Shown piece after piece: positions 1 through 13,100 of a stretch of 64,000 nt of DNA (position 1 is its first letter; every line of letters begins with the position of its first letter). The stretch spans positions 4,024,974 to 4,088,973 of the forward strand of contig CM032817.1 in the NCBI GenBank assembly GCA_019155185.1. Direction: 5' to 3'. The notes under the pieces were generated by a model. That model did no database searches, was not told the origin of the DNA, and saw only the letters and a list, made by a program, of their open reading frames with translations. The translations under genes were made by a program, and so were the position numbers. Source of the DNA: Beaufortia kweichowensis. Lineage: Eukaryota; Chordata; Actinopteri; Cypriniformes; Gastromyzontidae.

Positions 1-2112
1 TTAACCCAATCATAGACTGTGGGGTAAGTGGCGATGTCTGCATCACTTTAAAATGCATGCTAAAAGACCAACACATCATCAGACGTGTGATAGATCTAAA
101 GAAAACTGAATCATATTTTAATTCTCAATCAAGTTCTTGTATCTGTTTCATTAGAAACGCTTTTCCTCCGCCGATTTACAACACCATAAAACAAATTTCT
201 GTCACTCAGCAATATGTCTTTTGTCATGTTCCAGGAATATTGTCAGCAGAATGCCTCATCCTATATTCCTATAGATCAGTGTAGCATGAAACTCATTTAT
301 CTCCAAGGCAGTCGGCCACATGTAACCAATGTAGACATCTATAAGCTGAAGTACGGTGACATGATTGATGCGAGCACATATAGATGTAGGCCTCAGGCAA
401 ATTATGATATTTTGGCAGCGTGTACTTGTGAAAAACCACATGATGTAAAAATAAGGGCCTGAAATCAAAGGAAAGGGTGGATGAGTGAAGAGAGGGAGTG
501 TGGAATGCTGGAGAAACTTTGGGATGTGTGGAATATCCCAGATGCTATTACTCGCTCTGACGGATCCGCGAGTCAGATCCAGTCACCCTGCCACACGGCA
601 GCTATTCATTCATGAACTGCTTTTTAATGAGAGCCTTCTGAGCGTGGATTTCACTCTGATTATGGCCTTGGATATCGGCCTGCATTTTCTAATTGTGTTT
701 CAGCCCGCATAAGAGAACCTGTGCCAACTTAAATACCGCTGGTACATCCTGGGTTGGGAAACGAGGTTTCTTAGTTCAACCGGGCATCTAGATGAGGTCA
801 ACCGGGGTCAGTCTCACACTCTCGCTGGCCCGCAACAAACCAGCCGTGCTGGGAAAGCTTCACTTTCAAACCCACATTTCATTTAACAACACATTGAAGT
901 GATTATACCAAACTTTCCCAAGAACAAAACATTGCATAACGTTTACTCTTTCTGTATTTTGTCTCTCTTTCTCTCGCTTTGCAGTCTAGGCTTGCTTCCC
1001 AGCTTTGGAGGAAGCGTGAGATTCGTTGCAGGGCATTGTAGGATGGCTAATTTGGGATGTGCCGCGTAGAGTAGCATGGAGGATTTACGTGGTAACGAAG
1101 GGAGCACTGAGATCGGGACGGAGCTTAGCGAGGGAGATCCTGCTTAAAAACACAGCCCAGCCAAGCTGGTCTTCAACTGGTTTTCCAACCCGAGCAGTTG
1201 CAAAGAGCCAGCACCAGCAAAGAATTTTATTTATTCATTGCAACAGAGCCACAGAAGGTCCCATTAGCTACCAAGAAGGGATCTGCTGCAAAAAGCATAT
1301 CAAAACAGCTGCATCCCGACAACCCACTGACATGTGTGACGAAGCAGTTGCACATGCTGTTAGTCAGCATCCAGCGTACTGGAGAACTTCTCCACACGCA
1401 AGCAAGAAAAGAGAGAGAAAAAATGTCCAGCTGTGCAATACTACAGATGCTGGCTAAAAAACTGCAGGCTACATGAAAGTTAAGGCAGCAACAAATGTAA
1501 GACGTTAACAACACAACAATATGAATTCTTTTACTCATTTGCTAATAGATAAGATCAAGTGTTTTGGAGCTGCCCAGAATTCTTTTTTTCTTTATTGCTC
1601 TGAGCATTTTCATTCATATATATATGGAATATTACAGTCATTAGCTCCTTAAATAATGAACATTGTCACAGATGATTCTTCTAAAACCTTTTTTACAAAA
1701 TGGATATAAACAATACAATTAATGTGGATAACATACAGTAAACAAGCAGATTTTTAACAAACTCTATCTTTACTAATGTCTCCCTTGATTTCCATGTAAT
1801 CTCATTGCAGTCTAGAACAAAAAAATGGAAATAATAAAGAGACTGAAGGTCCTTTTTATATAAAGGGGAGAAGTGCAATGTTGGGGTCAAAGGTTAATGT
1901 CGCTAATAACCCTCATTAACTTCTAAAGCAGTCGAAAAGAAAAGATCATTGTGTGTGTTTTAGAGGTTTGCACAGACATTAAATTAAAGCCAAACCTTGC
2001 CCATAAACAAGAACCTGTGACCCAACCTGGCTAGTGCTGTCAAATTTCAAGAAGAACCCAAAAGAAAATTGCTTAAATTACCTACTTTTTTCCTTTCTGA
2101 GCAAGCAGACCC
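1..2112. other. Unique non-coding sequence, no gene recognised
   Basis: Short frames only. The longest, a 143-codon frame at 1026-1457 (+), has no recognisable motif, no regular hydrophobic pattern and mixed low-information composition, so I treat it as chance. A pyrimidine run ending in CAG at about 961-984 resembles a splice acceptor, but no convincing donor or conserved-looking frame follows. The stretch around 1000-1200 is somewhat richer in G+C and CpG than its surroundings. No repeat family was recognised. Confidence 0.5.
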
Positions 2113-2166
2113 ATACTAGGGCATTGTGGATGGTTGCTAGGGTGTTGCTAGGGTTTTGTAAATGGA
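2113..2166. repeat. Fragment of GTTGCTAGGG-type dispersed repeat
   Basis: The unit GTTGCTAGGGT occurs twice in tandem, preceded by a diverged copy (ACTAGGGCATTGTGGATG). From memory, runs of 'ggttgctagggtgttgctagg' are frequent in cyprinid genomes inside non-autonomous DNA elements. Only about 50 bp remain, and no terminal inverted repeat or target duplication is visible, so the family cannot be fixed. Confidence 0.45.
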
Positions 2167-3273
2167 TTTTAGTATTATACATAACTTTAGCTGCTAAGGT
2201 GCTCTTTGTGACTAAACACATCCACTACAACTCATTTGCATTACAGTAAACAGATATGTTTTATGTTTGCACTTCAGCGTTGGATATAATAAAAGGATCT
2301 AAAGCAGTTGTTTGACTCAGCATTTTTGCCAATGAAAAAATAAATGAAGCGGTGCATTTTTCTGGCAATAGCATCTAGTGTTGTGGCTGACAGTGATGGA
2401 CATGCATGGTAGTTACAGAGGAAAAGCGAAAGGAAATGGTTGTTAAAAGCTGGCTAGCATCCTTATATCTTAGAGGTTAGTGGCAGAGAGAGAAAAACGA
2501 GGGAGAATGATAAAGAGAGTGGAAGAACGGAGTAAAAAATGGGCTGTGATACAAGGAATATTGGCATAGGAAATGTATCCTCACAGTTACTATATCCAAT
2601 GATGCTTCTCACAAGCTGCTTTAGGGTTTTCACTTATACTGTACGTTTTCACAGCATATGCATTTCTTGGGAATCAAAACTGTGATCTTGGCTACCTGTT
2701 TGATTTCATTAGGTCTTTCTCTTTCATGCTTGGCCTGTCATCCCATCTCTTGACTGAGCATCATCCTCTTGGCCTGCTCAATAAACTAGACAAACACTGT
2801 ATGTGCATGTAAATGTTTAGCTGCCTGAAGAAATAATAGCAGCTTTGTAAAGAATCCAAAACTGTTCCAAAACTTGGAACATGTTAACCATCCAAAAGAT
2901 CTAGATTTGTCAGAAATGTCAGAAATGACCTGTTTTCATTATGTGTGTCACAATATTAATATTTCTGCATTAAAAGAGGCGTTTTAACATACAGTCAACA
3001 CCATCTGTGGCCCACAGCTCCAGCCCTGCTGTCTTTGGAGAGCTGGATACTACAAAGCAAATACCATTTGCAAAATAGTGGATAATCTCTTTTATGCACC
3101 GCTGCGACTTCACACCGCATACAATCATGCCAAACCGCATTTCACTTGTGCTTTTGGGAGGATGAACACGAGAACAGGGAGCGATATATTTTACGAAGCA
3201 AACGAGATGTGTCAAAATGTGGCTATTCACCAAAGACTAGAACAAATGTTGTAAGAAAGAAGCAAATAATCTC
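2167..3273. other. Unique non-coding sequence
   Basis: No coding frame above 90 codons and no recognised RNA gene or repeat. It contains two ordinary purine-rich patches (near 2480-2530). Nothing further can be supported. Confidence 0.5.
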
Positions 3274-3278
3274 CTAAT

Positions 3279-3643
3279 TGTCATGGTTTCACATTTCCCC
3301 ATGGACTTCATTTCCCACAATTCCCTGCATCACCACACCTGTTCCTCTTCACCAGCCATCATCCTTGATCACCTTCACCTGTTTTCACCAATTATCTGTA
3401 TTATTTAAGCTGTGTCTATTCTTCTGTTCCTGGTCGAGTGTTGATGTTTGTTCAGATGGTATCCTGGTCTGTTATGCTGGTTCGGTTTTCCATGGATGTC
3501 GTTGGATAGATGTATATTTTGTTCCAAGGAAGTTTGGATTACCTGTTGATTCCCATGGATGTATTACCTGTTTAAGTTTCCAAGTAAACGTATACTTGCT
3601 TCATCCTGTTTCTCTCGTCTTCTGATCACACGGTACCGTAACA
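3279..3643 (+). mobile_element. Solo LTR of an LTR retrotransposon (365 bp)
   Basis: The element begins TGTCATGG and ends CCGTAACA, which gives the TGT...ACA termini typical of LTRs. It is flanked by a perfect 5-bp direct repeat, CTAAT, at 3274-3278 and 3644-3648. Five-base duplications fit Ty3/gypsy, BEL or some retroviral-type integrases. A TATA-like TATTTAA lies at 3402-3408. Only one LTR is present and no gag/pol-like frame adjoins, so it is best read as a solo LTR left by LTR-LTR recombination. The 115-codon plus frame inside it is incidental. Its text (TTCCCACAATTCCCTGCATC, repeated CACCTTCACCTG-like phrases) resembles teleost LTRs I recall, but I cannot name the family. Strand is assigned from the TATA-like box only. 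Confidence 0.8.
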
Positions 3644-3648
3644 CTAAT

Positions 3649-4256
3649 CTGTGTCTCAGTGGGTTTACCTTCTCATTTCCCGCAACGCTATGGGTTTAGC
3701 ATCTAAGCGTTTCAGACCAGTCGTGGGGGATACGCATTTGTCATACGTTTTGTGTTTACATGCCAGCATGTAATAGACTTGCTCCGTATGTAAAATCATT
3801 CAGCTCCGGCCTCGTAACAATCCAATTAAGCTTTGAACGAAGCCAAACAGAACAATATCCCTGTTTAAATGGCCCCAATGGGAGGGCAAAGAACAATGGA
3901 TGGAGAACGTATTTCTCTGCTGCTTCACTAAAGCCTGTTTCAGATGTTATTATGAATATAATTCACCCAAAGCCTCTGTAATGAATGGATCTGTTCTTGG
4001 CAGATCCACATCACTCCAGACTCTGTATCTGCTTCATTTGCGGCATCTGCTGAGCTAAAACAAGCAAAATAAACCTGGCGGAAGAATGAAAATAAATTAA
4101 TCGATTTGCAGGGGGTAAGAGGGCTATGTTAAGACTTTACATGTTAAGGGCTTTAAAACGCATGTTATCAAGGTCAAGAAGAAGTTTTCACAATTTTGCA
4201 GAAAAACTCAACTCAGTAAGAATGTTGTTGCATAAACTTTTGAACTTTTCAGTTTC
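3649..4256. other. Unique non-coding sequence
   Basis: No recognisable gene or repeat. The 73-codon plus frame at 3760-3981 has no motif. Confidence 0.5.
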
Positions 4257-4340
4257 TGTGGCTCAGTTGGTGGAGAATCACATTAGCAACACGAAGTTGT
4301 TTTGAATAATGTCTGCCAAATGCATAACATTTACAATGTT
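4257..4340 (+). mobile_element. Internally deleted tRNA-derived SINE
   Basis: The left part carries a pol III A-box-like string (GTGGCTCAGTTGGTGGAG) followed by CATTAGCAACACGAAG. The right end is GTCTGCCAAATGCATAA then ATTTACA. Both halves match the head and 3' tail of a tRNA-derived SINE I remember as very common in cyprinids, whose tail reads like 'gtctgccaaatgcataaatgtaaatg'. The B box and middle of the element are missing here, so this is a dead, deleted copy. A second copy with a B-box remnant is at 43,586. Confidence 0.6.
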
Positions 4341-4655
4341 ATTGATCTCACAAAGCAAAATGAAAATGCTGTATACCTCATAACAATCTCTACTACAGAC
4401 TTCAGCAAAAGCTAGGATGTACTGTAGAACACACAGCCAATTCACTCTTTCACAGAAAAATAAACACTATCTTCACCTAACCAACCAGTATTACAGCTGC
4501 TCCAACAACAGCAAACGGCGGTTAAACAGCGGCTCCATTTCACTACTCTGTTGATCCACCACAGCGAAAGATCGAGCCAAGCCTTCTCAACTCTGCAGAC
4601 CCAAGGTAAGAGGGCTGTGGATGTTGGTTTGGATCGTCTCCCTGCACTTCTGCTA
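4341..4655. other. Unique non-coding sequence
   Basis: Nothing recognised beyond ordinary AT-rich sequence. Confidence 0.45.
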
Positions 4656-4830
4656 CCCCACCATCACATTTCAGCACGCACTTCATAGCGAGCGCCTGTC
4701 GGGGACCTGCTCTTTTATCGCGGGCCAGGCGGCTAGAAGGAAAATCAATAGGGCCGTTACCAGCTCCCCATAAGAAAGCCATTAGCGCAAACCAAGCCGT
4801 GTGGCCGGTTCACGCGCGTGCAGAAACAGG
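4656..4830. promoter_or_regulatory. Candidate conserved regulatory block
   Basis: This is an island of unique, CpG-containing sequence in AT-rich surroundings. It contains TTTTATCGCGG (4713-4723), AAAATCAATAGGG, a homeodomain-type CCATTAGCG and GGCCGGTTCACGCGCGTG. Texture of this sort (non-repetitive, balanced composition, clustered homeodomain cores) is typical of vertebrate developmental enhancers, but conservation itself cannot be seen. The overlapping minus frame has no protein-like pattern. Confidence 0.25.
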
Positions 4831-7800
4831 AGTTTTTCAACTTTAGGGGTGAAAACGAGTCACTTTTTATAAAGGGAAAATTTGATGTTAACATGTTTCC
4901 AAGATCATTTGACTTTGTAACACTGTGCATATTCGATTTTAAATAAGGTTCCCAAGAAATACCACAGATAAGATCTCTTATGTATAATATAGAATTACAG
5001 GCAATTAGCAATTTGGTCTTTTAAATATTTGAATAATAATAACTGGAATAAACGGAGAACAAACAGAGTTTTTCACGTCTTCAGATTCTCATATGTTTCC
5101 ACTGAGAAACATCAGGAAGCCATCATGTATCTCCCGAGAGTTTTAGAAGAGACCTCAACAATTTATCAAATGTATTATAAAGTCATCAATGTCTGAAGAA
5201 GTCTTGAACCAAAAGTCAAATATTTAAATACAAACATTCTATCATTTATCATCTTTTTTCCAAATATTAGTTTTCCAAAATGCCCAAGCTATGCAATCCA
5301 TATTCATGTATACTATAGCTTAGTATTCTTGCAAAATATTGTTTCTTTAATTTTAAAACTGTATAATTTTATCACACTGGTCCAAACTGGTGAAATGAAC
5401 ATCCATGTACTCAAGAGCCATTTAGGTAGTGAAGTTGGTCGTCAGCATGATATGTACGATAAAGCTAATTCAGCAATTCTGGTCATTTCAGCACTTCTAT
5501 GATATGACATGACAGACAAAAATAACCACACACACAACCAGTCTCATATGGTTTAATACAATTTAATGAAGGCGAGAGCCTTTAGCAAAGTTAATTTATG
5601 AGAGCAGCTTTTGGCAGGTGATCAAAGCCAGTAAACAGCTCTTTTTATTGGGCCAAATGTAGCTTTAACAATCATAGAGAACATGAAAGTGTTCAGATGA
5701 GTATACTTAATATTCAAGAGTTAATATTTTCACCGCCCCCACTCATACTTCAAAACAAAACAACCCCACATTTCTATCTTATTATTTCATACATTTATCA
5801 TCCAAACCTCCCATAACATCCCAAAACTTAGTCCTTGGCTCTACAACTCCCATCCTGTAAATCCTATTTAAATTTACCACATTCACAGACATCCTCATAC
5901 ATCAAATGGGCAAAGCTGTCAAGAGGAAAATGTCACACACAGAATATCTATTCTGTGCTTCAGACGATGTATGATACAAACGCCCCAAATAATATGTAAT
6001 TCAGTCTCACAACCATGCTTTGGATATACAGCATTTCGAGCCACGAGTGGCAGGTTGTTTGCGGGCTAAGCAATGCAGATCCGCCTTATTGAACTTTCGA
6101 ATAAAACGCACAAATCTGGACTTTTGAAACCACATGTAGCGCAAGCATCAACACCACGAATTTCAGGATTACAGATGCGATAAACAAAATCATAAAGTGA
6201 AATGCCTACACGGGGCATTTTTTCAAAGCAAGGCCTCATTGCCTCTCTTATCTTCTGCCAGCGCCTCCTGGAGACTTTCAACAGCGATCCGGTTTGCGAC
6301 GACGGTTCATGAACACACGTGCAGATGCAAACAATTACCCGACTAAAGAAAGACAGACACACACGATGAGTGGAAAGACTTGGATTAGTGGACCTAAAGG
6401 CCTAGTATTTTCATTAATTCAGTTCTGTGGTTAATAACAGGCTGGAAACCTCATCCAGCATAAGGGTCAACGTTTGATTGTCCAGGCAACTACACAATTC
6501 TATGAGCAGAAAGCATCTTTTTCCTTTATGTTTGACTGGCATTCAACTGTATTAATGTATTTTACATGTACATGTACATTACAAACAGAACTTTCAAAGT
6601 GTAAAAAGGTTTTCAGTAAAAGTTGCTAAAAATATCACTTCATTCGACCATTTAAAACATGAAAATACAGTTCAGATTATCAAATATAAAACCTCCAACA
6701 AAACTTTATAAAAAGTCCAAAAGTAACATCATGTTTACTGTGGGTTGCATCTAAAAGTGTTATCAAGTCTGGAAAAAAAATGTGTATTAACTGCATCCCA
6801 CTTTTCCAAAACATTTCAAAGAGTCTTTGAAAATCTTGTTGAAAATACTCTTCAAAAAAGATCCAGAAATAATTAATGTCACTCTGTAATCTGACTTTAC
6901 TACTCGCATGAGATACACACAGTGCCAGATCCAGAAATAAACATACCAGCCCTATTCATATTTCCAAAAAAAACAAAACCAATCCTTGGTTGCAAAACAT
7001 GGCCATGGCGGTGGGGTGTTTGTAATGTGTTTGTGCATCTATAGGAAAAGGCAGGCATTATCAACAGTATCCACCAAAGACAATAATTCATCTGGGTGTA
7101 GAAGCTTTCTCAGCCTAGTGGGATGGTTGGATGAAAACAGAAACAAGGGTGGATTTGACAATCCATGCCACAGCTGGCGGAACCCGAGGTCCTGCCAAAA
7201 CAAGCGGTGCCAAAAACAACACAGTTAAGCCGTTGTACACAGGAAGCACTTGTATAAAAAAACGTAAAAGTACAAAAAAGACAGAAAGAAACAAACAAAC
7301 AAACTGCCAGTATTGGGATTTCCCCAAAGCAAATTCTCTACGCATTAAAAACTAAGCTGACATCGTCTATCAAATGCACTAAAGATTTGTCTCTTTCATT
7401 TCGCAACATTCTTACTTTATTTCTTCAAAGAGCATGTTACCCGAGGCTTTTATTTAAAGATGTGCAAGTACAGATGTACAAATCATACACAACCACTGAG
7501 GATTGGTTTAAAGTAAGCATTTCATCTGTGACAGCATGCCAGTTTTGCGAGCGTTTCATGAGCGAGACCTTTCCGTGGCCAGACGGTGGAACGGTGCAAT
7601 CCCGCAGGACTTTAGGCTGCAGACATTACACTCACATTACTCATCACGTTTCCTGACAATGCAATCAGATTAGTAATGCGCGCTTCTCTGTCTCCCTGTT
7701 TTTATTGCTCTCTTGGCAGGTGCTTGGAGAAAAAGTGACACTATAGTGGGTTTCTGCTGTACATCAAACGCACGAGTGTGCACCCTCCTAAAAACCCAGT

Positions 7801-8025
7801 TTAAACCAGCATGAATTTCCAGACTTGGTATCATCATCCAAAACACAACATATGACCAGATTTGCTTGTCTTTTTAGCATTAGGAATCATTCCACATAAG
7901 AGTGCCATATCCAAGAATCCTTAACGGTGACCTACTGCACCCTAAAAGTGTTTTTATGTTAAGGAAATATATTTGTTTATTATATATTTTTAATAGGCAT
8001 TACTTTTTCTTTTTTTTTTGACAGC
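4831..8025. other. Unique non-coding sequence
   Basis: No gene recognised. It contains short homopolymer and A/T-rich stretches and a small ACATGT palindromic run near 6563-6582. A moderately CpG-containing patch at about 6030-6320 could be regulatory but has no decisive motif. Several overlapping 60-90 codon frames near 6.9-7.4 kb occur on both strands with no coding signature. Confidence 0.45.
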
Positions 8026-8224
8026 TTAAAGGGATAGTTCACCTAAAAAAAATTATGTAATAATTGTATCACCCTTAAGTAATTCAAACCCTGGTTACCA
8101 GCACCAATTGACTTCCATTGTACCTTGTGTCCATATAATGAAAGTAAATGGGTGCCGGTAACAAGCATTTTGCAAAATACCTTCTTCTGTGTTATTTTTA
8201 TTTTTGGGTAAATTATCCCTTTAA
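8026..8224. mobile_element. Palindromic MITE with TTAAAGGGATA termini
   Basis: The left end reads TTAAAGGGATAGTTCACC and the right end, reversed, reads TTAAAGGGATAATTTACCC: about 24 bp of inverted repeat with few mismatches. Inside, TTGACTTCCATTGT (about 8108) and a complementary AATGAAAGTAAATGGG (about 8138) extend the fold-back. This architecture matches a non-autonomous DNA transposon very abundant in cyprinids, as I remember it. The TTAA at each end may be the target duplication itself (a piggyBac-like target) or part of the TIR; flanking bases do not decide. It has no coding capacity. Confidence 0.8.
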
Positions 8225-10124
8225 GCAATAAAGTGTTTTTACAGCTAGTCCCCATATTATCATGGTTAACTTAAAACTACACTTTTAATATTAAAGCAAA
8301 TATTATAACAAAATAAAATACATTTATATTGTGTGAACTGAACTGTTAAGCATAACAAAATTATACATAAAAAATATGAACTTTCCAACATAATTAGTTT
8401 AAAGTGGTAATTTTTTTATTATTTTAAAGCAAATAATTGATGTGACGTGGGGTATGGTGTGGCACTAACTCACTAACACATGTAAATTAATTAATAAAGA
8501 ATAATGTTTTAATAAAATTAAAACTGGATAGTCTAAAAAATTAAACTTGAAGACAAACACTTGAAGCACTTCATCAAATGTGGTGGAGAGGAATGGCACA
8601 CTTTTTGTGCGACGGCATGCGTGTCTGTGTGCTAGTGCGTGAGCGCGTGCATGTCAGGTATTTACACACGCCCAGCATCACTGCTGAAGTTTCCCTGGGA
8701 AAGTGGCTAATGTGATTTAAATGAGCATGTATGGCACAAACAGCATCTAGGATCAGAGAGTTGTAATAATAGCATTGAGGCACAGAGCAAAGGGTCAGAC
8801 GATACACCCCAAACCACACAAATCTCAAGGACTTTACTTAGATCAGCGCACCAGCGCAACTCAGGCCAAAAAAGAAACAGACTCGCAGTAACTGACAGAA
8901 AGGAGGTATAAACAACATCCTCCTGTCCTTGTCCTGACCTGGCAGGATGTGTTAGCGTTTAAATGGCTTAAAAAATAAAAGCGTGCAGGCCCTCCCGATG
9001 CTGCAGGTGTGCTACCCAAGATCTAGCCAACCCGTTTATCACCCCATACTATACTCAACATTGTTGTCATTGTCTGTTCAATCTGTGAGATTAAAACTTT
9101 CCCTGTTGCATTGGCTCGATAACACTCACTGGGAGCGTTTTGTCGCCAATGCCTCGGCTGGGCCAATCTCTAATGAGCAACAAAAGGGTCCACGAACGGC
9201 GCATCTGTTGTGGCTTTGGCCCGCGCTGCAAGAACGGCCTCAAAGAAAACTCCCATCCTTTTTAAAAACCATAAAAAGACCGCACTCTGCGCTGTAGGGA
9301 GAAAAGAAAAATGAAAGAAAACAAAATCTGCTGGCTAAACACATTGTTATTGAATGGAAACGTCCATGTTCTGAGAAGTGTTGAGAGGGCGCCACAGAAT
9401 CGGTTCTGCGTCCAAGCCGAATCCGATAGATGTAAACCATGTAAAACAAACCCTGTTATTAGTCGAGCGTGGTTACGGGGCAGAAGGGATTTCTAGAACT
9501 GAGATGAGTCAGAGAAGTTATCGAATATGGTGAGTGAGCATCTTGTCATCTGTGAGTCATGCGTGAATTATGTATGTGTGGTTGCTATCAGCGAGGACAT
9601 GACTACATTGAGCGTGACCAGGGTCATGCCTACCGCAAACTAATCCAACCAATTACATGCCTATTAAATAAAGCACAGATCCAGAAAGAATCAGAAATTC
9701 CCATTGCCGTCTTTTTAATTTATTCATGTTCTTTTAATTAGATTTTTGAATTTAAAAAACAAGTTAAATTGAATTATTATCTTTCTTTCATGAATTTTGT
9801 TTTTGAATATGTGTATAAAACACTACAATTAAATTTATTTGCTTAAAAAAGCAGAGGGAAAATAGGATCTACATCCCAATGAGCATAACAGCTCTAATCT
9901 GTCCTGAACACATGCACAACATAATGCATCACGGCCTGACCTTGTCTCCTCTTTAAAACAATGTTTCTGCTTATTGTTTTATTGTTTTCAGCCCTTATTC
10001 TCATATTGCTTGCGGTGGAGTCCATTAGCTTAGACGATTCCATAACTGTGTAAAACCATTTCTGCTTGACATCAAAACAAACCAGAGTAAATGAGCTAAT
10101 GTCGTCTGCCAACAGAAATATGAG

Positions 10125-10128
<4 letters not shown>
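8225..10128. other. Unique non-coding sequence with one enhancer-like patch
   Basis: No gene. At about 9060-9260 the sequence becomes less AT-rich and unique, with ATTGTCTGTTCAAT, CGCCAATGCC and a homeodomain-like CTAATGAG. I note it as possibly regulatory with low confidence. The plus frame at 8983-9297 (104 codons) crosses this patch but shows no protein-like pattern. Confidence 0.4.

Positions 10129-10177
<49 letters not shown>
10129..10177. repeat. (CT)n microsatellite, 49 bp
   Basis: A pure CT dinucleotide run. It creates poly-(SL) translations in overlapping frames, which are artefacts. Confidence 0.97.
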
Positions 10178-10179
<2 letters not shown>

Positions 10180-13100
10180 ACTGTATCCAAAGAATCGCGC
10201 CATGCTTTGAACTCTACAAGGCTGGCTGCGATTTGTGCATGCTGTGTCTTGTAGCAATTCCATCCTTTGCTGTCCTTACTGCCCTGTCCCTACTTCTGCA
10301 GGACACATGAGCGAACGCATTGAAAGGTTAATGCCAGTTTCTCAAGATCTCCACACTCGTACAACTGCAAACAATGGGAGACATTCAGCATGGACAGATA
10401 CCACACAGATGTTGGTCTAGATTGAACACACCCTCACATAGGCGGTGGAAGAGGACCTGCACTTTGTCATAAAGCCTTTATGCGTGTCTCTGTGTAGCAA
10501 AACATTGATTGAAGGACTTCCAGTTTTTAAACAAGATCTGCATTTGCCTAGTGCACGTATTATTTCTAAATACAACAACAAATCACATCACATTTGTAAC
10601 ATATGAAAGTTAAAACTTATCTGTCCATAGCTGTCTATTCCTTCCTTATCTATCCATCTATCTTCATGAAAATATAAAGGCATAAAGGTCTTTCTGCTGT
10701 ATTCAACATGGCAAAGTCTCAAACCACAGCTAGTACTGAACCGTTTTCAAGGTGAGCAAGTTTAAAATATACTTCATACAATATGTCTTTTGTGTTTAAA
10801 GCAAAACTACTGTAACTTGTTAAGAAGGCTAAACTTTGAATAATTCAAGTCTTTGAGAACAAACTGTACAGTTACCCAAGCAATTCCAACTTCATTACTT
10901 CTGAAGACCACCTATGCTGGTAAGAGTAGACCCCATTGCGGTAAGTGTGTGTTAACAGCAAAGACCACCAGTTCAGCCCGACGCGGGTGACATTTCCTTT
11001 CTCTGACCACAAGAATGCCCAGCATCTGAGAAACATGGAACACATAATGGTTCTCCAGCCAATACTTGTATTCATCAGCTCTTACTGTTTCAAGCTGTTT
11101 CAACTTCAATTCACGTTCACAGTGTAGAAATCATGTTTTGGTGTCCTTAATTGTAGCACTGAGGAGTGAAATCTGGTATGGGTACTACAGAACAACCACA
11201 TTTTAATCTTTTTTTAAAATGCTGAAAATAGACATTATAATATACATACTGCATATATACAGTAATATAAAATTTGCTTTATCTCCATCTCTGAGTTCAG
11301 TACTTCTTTGCATTCTACAAACCTACACCATTCAAGGCGAACGTGATTCAAAGCATAGGGCCGCTAGTTATTTTTACGGTCGTGTTTAATAGGAATGAGT
11401 GGTAGCAGCGGTTAAGCGTGGGCAGCAGATCCAAGAGTTTCTTCAAATAGACCATCTGGATCTATTGAGCATCTAAAGGAACCAGGAAAGGATCGGAAGC
11501 ACTAATGTTTGTGGACTCGGTCACGGACCTCTCTCCGTGCACCTGGGGGAAATCAGAAGCTGCCAGACACCACCCGGAAAAACGGCAAACATGCGTGATT
11601 TGTCTGATCTGGGGTCAGTTTTCTCTTTGCCTAACGTGCAACAAGCAGTTGTTTTTTGGAGGATAAATGAGAGGATGTTGAATGGGGTAAACATCCTTCC
11701 ATAAATAGGCCAGTTGTGTCAGATGTAATCAACAGAAAAACATTTCGTGAGTTTGAGAAAGGAGAACCAAACAGGTGCAGGGGGTTGGACACAAAAATAA
11801 TGAATAGACAAAAACGGCATGACACACACAAAAAAAAACCGTATTGCTCAGAGGATGCTATAATCAAAGCTTATGAAACTTCACAAAGATGTTGGTCTGT
11901 GATGTTGGTTCGGTTTTGAGACACAAATTAAACAACTGATGGCACATGATTTTCAAAATCTTTGGCTTTTGATTTTGGACTGACTAACTTAATTGAACTT
12001 TAGGGTCTTAGCAAGTCTGACGATTAAACTAAAACTAAAACTGAATAAAATGAAGACAGATCAGAGTTTACCAGGAACTTAAGCAGACTTAAGCAAAATT
12101 CTCAATTTGATTCCCATTTAATGTGATGTCTTTTTTGTGATTTTTTCTTTCCATGCGTATCGGTGGTTCTCTAAGCTTTTCCAGAAAATCAGCCACAAAC
12201 ACAATCTGCCAGGCCTGAGGTGTTCTGCTAAAGCCAGGTTACATGATACTGATCCTCTGGGTAATTATGGCAATTGTGTGGCTACACATACAAGGCTAAA
12301 TGTCTTGGCCTGCCACATCATTACATCAATTACTTAGGCTTTCAGTGTCCCTTCTGTGTAATTACATATTTAGGGCATTAAAGTCATTTAAGGCAGCCAT
12401 TTAAAGTGGAACAAGAGGTTTTAGTAAAGAAAACAAGTCTATCGCTGTGCTCAAAGGACATGTATCTTTCACCAAATACTGTGTGATTTAATCTAATCAT
12501 GCTAGATTTATCATGATTTAATAATCTGTTAAGACCTTTGTCCAATTATATGGTATTTATATATGGAGTTTATGCAATTACTTATGTATTGGTGAAAATT
12601 AACCTTCTAACAAGTTCAACAAATGTTGATATGGACTTTTAACATCTCTACTGGTTGATAGCCAATGGTGAAGAGAAACTGGTTTGTGTCAAATTGCATA
12701 GCATGCTTATTTTAATCAAATGTGCAATGATCACATCCAAACGCTCCTCAAACACTTGGCTCAATGGTTTTAAAAGCCTGTTTGTTAAAAACAAAATCTT
12801 AAAATTAGCTCATAAACATTCTTTGCATGCAAAGACAAATATACATTTGCACATATATGTTAAGAATGTCAATATCCTGAGGCAAAACTCCTTAAAGACT
12901 AGGTTATGTAATATCACATAGCAAAGCTAAGACAACAAACAGATACACTAGACAGGTATGGTAGCTAGATAGATATACAGAGCAAAAGAAACTGGTTAAT
13001 GAATGATTCATATATATTAGAAAGACTGACACTGATGACTTCAGCATAAAGTGTGTGTGTGTGAGTTTTACAGTGCGCCTCCAGAAATTTCAGTTTGCTC

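Noticed and set aside
1026..1457. 143-codon plus-strand frame, longest outside simple repeats
   Set aside because: No motif, no heptad or hydrophobic pattern, and an equally long frame lies on the opposite strand. A frame of this length is expected by chance in 64 kb.
3278..3625. 115-codon frame
   Set aside because: It lies wholly within the solo LTR and is non-coding.
6560..6585. ACATGTACATGTACATT run resembling a p53-type palindrome
   Set aside because: It is a simple alternating ACATGT repeat and lacks the RRRCWWGYYY half-site structure.
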